Part shown: in pieces, positions 61,567-64,000 of the stretch | Layout: every line of letters begins with the position of its first letter | Position numbering within the stretch: position 1 is the first letter of the stretch | From: Phycisphaerae bacterium | GTDB taxonomy: Bacteria; Planctomycetota; Phycisphaerae; Phycisphaerales; SM1A02 | DNA length: 64,000 nt | Direction of reading: 5' to 3' | Assembly: GCA_002709295.1 (NCBI GenBank) | Contig: PAQL01000009.1 | Location: 1 to 64,000 of the forward strand | Notes under the pieces: generated by a model | The model's database searches: none | What the model was told of the DNA's origin: nothing | Seen by the model: the letters and a program-made list of their open reading frames with translations, nothing else | Position numbers and translations under genes: made by a program

Positions 61567-61870
61567 GTCATCCCCATCCGTCTCCGGCCGGCGATCTCCT
61601 CGACATCGCGTCGCCTGAGCCGGCCTGCAGGCCACGACGAACGATCCTCGCGGTCGGATTCCTCGGAATCCGGCCGCGTTCGCATGGGATCATGGTCCCA
61701 TAAAGACATGCCCTTGGATCCCGATGGGGGGCTGCATGTGTTGTTTTCGTGGTCCCATAGTTCGTTCTACGGAAGGCCGGATGCGGCGAGTAGGATCCTT
61801 GGAGAGAGAACATTCGCTGCTGAGAACGGCGAATCCAGACTGAGCCCCTGAACCAGACCGGAGAGAGATC
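61567..61870. other. Intergenic region with several dyads before the fourth PEP-CTERM-like gene
   Basis: This 304-bp gap holds a 12-bp palindrome GGCCTGCAGGCC (61622-61633), a perfect 8-bp-arm dyad CGGATTCCTCGGAATCCG (61655-61672) that may end the upstream gene, and the operator-like dyad at 61684-61701. It is AT-richer near 61740-61770, where a promoter for the downstream gene may lie. No gene was recognised. Confidence 0.45.
61684..61701. promoter_or_regulatory. Near-perfect palindrome, operator candidate
   Basis: The 18-bp sequence ATGGGATCATGGTCCCAT is palindromic except for one pair and is centred on CATG. The half-site GTCCCATA occurs again near 61753. The size and place, 170 bp before the fourth PEP-CTERM-like gene, are compatible with a dimeric repressor site. 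No known regulator can be named. Confidence 0.3.
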
Positions 61871-62665
61871 ATGAATCGTACGAACAGGCTGTCCACGTAT
61901 GTCGGTGCCGCCACCGCGGCCGCGATCGGTGCGACCATGGGCACGGAAGTGACCGCGGACACGATCGTCTTCGACGTCGGCGTGACCTACGGAGGTGGAT
62001 GGGTGCCCGGCAGCGGCGGCACCTCGTGGTCCTCGTCGCATCTCGACACCGCCGGCCTGATGCAGATGGATGCCCTCGGCGCCCAGATGCTCTTCATCGG
62101 AAATGGCTTCAGGTCCGCATGGAACTCCTCGAGCGGTGGTCCCTTCACCGGCAACTACAGGGCCATGGGTTGGGCTCTCGGCTCCGGTACGAACTTCAAC
62201 AACAGCAAGAGCGAGTCGGGTGAGCAGGGACGGCTTCAGGTCGCCTTCACCTTCAACGGCATGGGTTTCGGCAAGGGAAGCAAGAGCAAGAATGTTCGTG
62301 GATTCGGTGCCGGTGAGAATGTCGATTCCATGAACAAGTTCATGCCGGGTGGTTTCGCCGGGAGCTCGTACTTCACTTCGTCGAGCGGATCCGTCAGCTC
62401 GGGTGAGAAGGGACTCGCCGCGGGGCGTCACTTCATCGGCTTCCGGGTCGTCGAGGACTGGTCTGCCGAGGAACTGGCCTTCAACTACGGATGGGTCGAT
62501 CTCTCGTTCGACTATGAAGCCGGCACGCTGACCGTTCACCGATGGGCCTACGAGACCGATGTCAATACCGCGGCTTCGACCCCGGTGGTGCCCGGTCCCG
62601 GCGGACTCTTCGCCCTCGCCCTCGGCGCTGCGGGCATCCGTGGTCGCCGGCAGCGGGTCGCCTGA
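61871..62665 (+). CDS. PEP-CTERM-like exported protein 4
   Basis: A 264-residue exported protein with the family N-terminus MNRTNRLSTYVGAATAAAIG and a signal cleavage region (TEVTADT). The body is Gly-, Ser- and Asn-rich and unlike the other three in the middle. Before the tail it has FNYGWVDLSFDYEAGTLTVH and WAYETDVNTAAS, a diverged version of the shared unit. The tail reads VVPGPGGLFALALGAAGIRG and RRQRVA. GGAGAGAG lies just before the ATG, and a strong terminator follows at 62697. Confidence 0.75.
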   Translation: MNRTNRLSTYVGAATAAAIGATMGTEVTADTIVFDVGVTYGGGWVPGSGGTSWSSSHLDTAGLMQMDALGAQMLFIGNGFRSAWNSSSGGPFTGNYRAMGWALGSGTNFNNSKSESGEQGRLQVAFTFNGMGFGKGSKSKNVRGFGAGENVDSMNKFMPGGFAGSSYFTSSSGSVSSGEKGLAAGRHFIGFRVVEDWSAEELAFNYGWVDLSFDYEAGTLTVHRWAYETDVNTAASTPVVPGPGGLFALALGAAGIRGRRQRVA

Positions 62666-62696
62666 CCGGAAACCACGTTTCGAAGATCAATGATGG

Positions 62697-62725
62697 CGCG
62701 ATCGGTCCCCGAGGGGCCGATCGCG
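62697..62725 (+). terminator. Rho-independent-type terminator between convergent genes
   Basis: Arms CGCGATCGGTCCC and GGGGCCGATCGCG form a 13-bp stem with one wobble pair and the 3-nt loop CGA, followed by TTCTCTTG. It lies 31 bp after the fourth PEP-CTERM-like gene and 28 bp from the end of the convergent RND gene, and may serve both. Confidence 0.75.
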
Positions 62726-62753
62726 TTCTCTTGATCCTCCGGACCCGGGACTC

Positions 62754-64000
62754 TCAGGCGGCCCGGGTGTTCGTGGCGGACGAGGATGGTCGTGCATCCT
62801 CCCTCCGCGTGATCCAGGTCGCCCACGACTTCAGGTCCTCGACCGCGAGATAGAGCGCCGGCACGATCAGAAGGATGATGACCGTGGCGAACATCACTCC
62901 GAACGCGATCGAGATCGCCATGGGGATCAGGAACCTCGCCTGGACGCTCGTCTCGAGCACCATCGGCATCAGGCCGAAGAAGGTGGTCACGCTGGTCAGG
63001 AGGATCGGCCGGAATCGCCGGCAGCCGGCATCGCACGCCACGCGGATCAGGGATCGATCGGGATGAGCCCGTCGCATGTCGTTCATGGTGACCAGAAGGA
63101 CCAGTGAATCGTTCACCACCACGCCCGAGAGGGCGACGATGCCGAAGATCGAGATGATGCTGAAGCCGTATCCCATCACCAGGTGACCGATGACGGCTCC
63201 GATGATCCCGAAGGGGATGGCGACCATGATGATCAGAGGTTGCACCCAGCTTCGGAAGGGGATCGCGAGCAGGGCGTAGATCACGAACATGGCTGCGAGA
63301 AAGCCCGTCCCGAGGCTCTCCAGCGAATCGGCCTGGTCGCTCTGCTCTCCCTCGAAGGTCCAGGTGAGTCCGGGGAAGCGGTCCGCCAGCTCGGGGAGCA
63401 CGGTCGAATCGAGCGTCGCATTGACCACGTTGCCGTTGGCCACCTTGGTGTCGATGTCCGCGGTCACGGAGTTCACGCGGCGGCCGTCGGTGCGGCGGAT
63501 GCTGGTGTAGGCGCGGCCTTCGGTCGCCACCGCGGCCTCCCGGAAGGGGATCTCGGCGCCCCCGGGGGTCCGGAGCATCATGGTGTCGATGGTGTGCAGC
63601 GTCTTCCGCTCGTCCTCGGGCAGGCGGACCATCACCCGGACCTCGTTCCGTCCCCGCTGCTGCCTGAGGGCCTCGGTTCCGTAGAAGTAGGACCTGGTCT
63701 GACGAGCGAGATCGGTCGAGGTGAGACCGAGGCTTCGGCCTTCCGGAGTCAGTTCGAGATTGAACTGCGGCTTGCCCAGGGCGACCCCGGAGTCGATGTC
63801 GCCGACCCCTTCGAACACCTTCAGGCGACCGGCGAGCTCGATGCTGGCCGCGTCGAGGATCGAGGTGTCGCGATGGCTCAGTTGAACATCGATCGCCGCC
63901 CCGGTGGTGTTTCCGATGTCGCTGTTGAAGGTGATGGTCTCGATGCCCGCGAGGTCGCCGGTGTTCCTCCGCCAGATTCGTGAGAACTCCGCGGCGCTGA
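62754..64000 (-). CDS. RND efflux transporter inner-membrane subunit (3' part, runs off the window)
   Basis: The last 415 residues of an RND-type proton-driven efflux pump subunit; the frame is open to the right edge, so the start lies outside. Part of the outer pore domain is seen (VRVMVRLPEDERKTLHTIDT and IPFREAAVATEGRAYTSIRR), then the last six membrane segments with AMFVIYALLAIPFRSWVQPL, SIISIFGIVALSGVVVNDSL, RRFRPILLTSVTTFFGLMPM and ISIAFGVMFATVIILLIVPA. The wording fits the multidrug (AcrB/MdtC) rather than the metal (CzcA) branch, but this is not certain. It converges with the fourth PEP-CTERM-like gene. Confidence 0.92.
   Translation of the reverse strand, partial: SAAEFSRIWRRNTGDLAGIETITFNSDIGNTTGAAIDVQLSHRDTSILDAASIELAGRLKVFEGVGDIDSGVALGKPQFNLELTPEGRSLGLTSTDLARQTRSYFYGTEALRQQRGRNEVRVMVRLPEDERKTLHTIDTMMLRTPGGAEIPFREAAVATEGRAYTSIRRTDGRRVNSVTADIDTKVANGNVVNATLDSTVLPELADRFPGLTWTFEGEQSDQADSLESLGTGFLAAMFVIYALLAIPFRSWVQPLIIMVAIPFGIIGAVIGHLVMGYGFSIISIFGIVALSGVVVNDSLVLLVTMNDMRRAHPDRSLIRVACDAGCRRFRPILLTSVTTFFGLMPMVLETSVQARFLIPMAISIAFGVMFATVIILLIVPALYLAVEDLKSWATWITRREDARPSSSATNTRAA

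Noticed and set aside
1-64000. Prophage, integrative element or insertion sequence
   Set aside because: No integrase, transposase, phage structural gene, tRNA-linked attachment repeat or compositional break was found.

Overview
The window is about 64 kb of GC-rich, densely coded bacterial DNA with short intergenic spaces and no rRNA, tRNA, CRISPR array, phage or insertion sequence that I could recognise. It looks like a planctomycete, most likely of the Phycisphaerae. The reasons are four secreted proteins with a PxPGA...GAAGxRRKR C-terminal sorting tail, a Cys-rich secreted protein with a dockerin-like pair of calcium loops, ECF sigma factors next to Ser/Thr kinase or anti-sigma genes, and several families typical of that group. 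This assignment is an inference from protein style, not from a marker search.

Layout. Positions 1-6287 (minus strand) hold rpmI, rplT, rpoB and the 5' part of rpoC, apparently one transcription unit from a good sigma70-type promoter at 6346-6375. Positions 6513-8269 hold an ECF sigma factor and its probable membrane anti-sigma factor. Positions 8754-14012 hold an NTF2-like protein, an RdgC-like protein, trpF with a rhomboid protease, and citrate synthase with a small membrane protein. Positions 14031-22714 hold a PhoX-type phosphatase, an FG-GAP repeat protein, a DegP-like protease, a large secreted protein, an alpha/beta hydrolase, a small zinc-ribbon protein and a cyclodeaminase-like protein, followed by pheT (to 24780) and two lipoproteins.

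Positions 26743-32849 are a signalling region: an ECF sigma factor with a small partner gene, a perfect hairpin joined to a 10-bp tandem repeat, an HscA-like Hsp70, another ECF sigma factor, and a Ser/Thr kinase with an N-terminal zinc-binding anti-sigma motif and helical repeats. Positions 34611-40575 form a polyamine and acid-stress neighbourhood: arginine decarboxylase, ClC transporter, agmatinase, deoxyhypusine-synthase-like enzyme and HdeD-like protein. Positions 41950-45842 hold a ZnuA-like metal-binding lipoprotein, an ABC ATPase, an FtsX-type permease and an MltA-like transglycosylase whose reading frame runs antisense into the permease. Positions 45839-49991 are a three-gene operon (flavin oxidoreductase, divergent Nramp-like transporter, DUF993 protein).

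Positions 50303-62665 carry the four PEP-CTERM-like paralogues. Among them are an enolase-superfamily enzyme and a compact acyl pathway: fatty acyl-AMP ligase, two cytochromes P450 and an acyl carrier protein, with overlapping or nearly touching genes. This FAAL-P450-P450-ACP cassette is the strongest candidate for an uncharacterised pathway: a fatty acid would be activated, loaded on the dedicated carrier and oxidised while bound to it. The window ends inside an RND efflux transporter gene. All functional statements rest on motif reading only; no database search was run.
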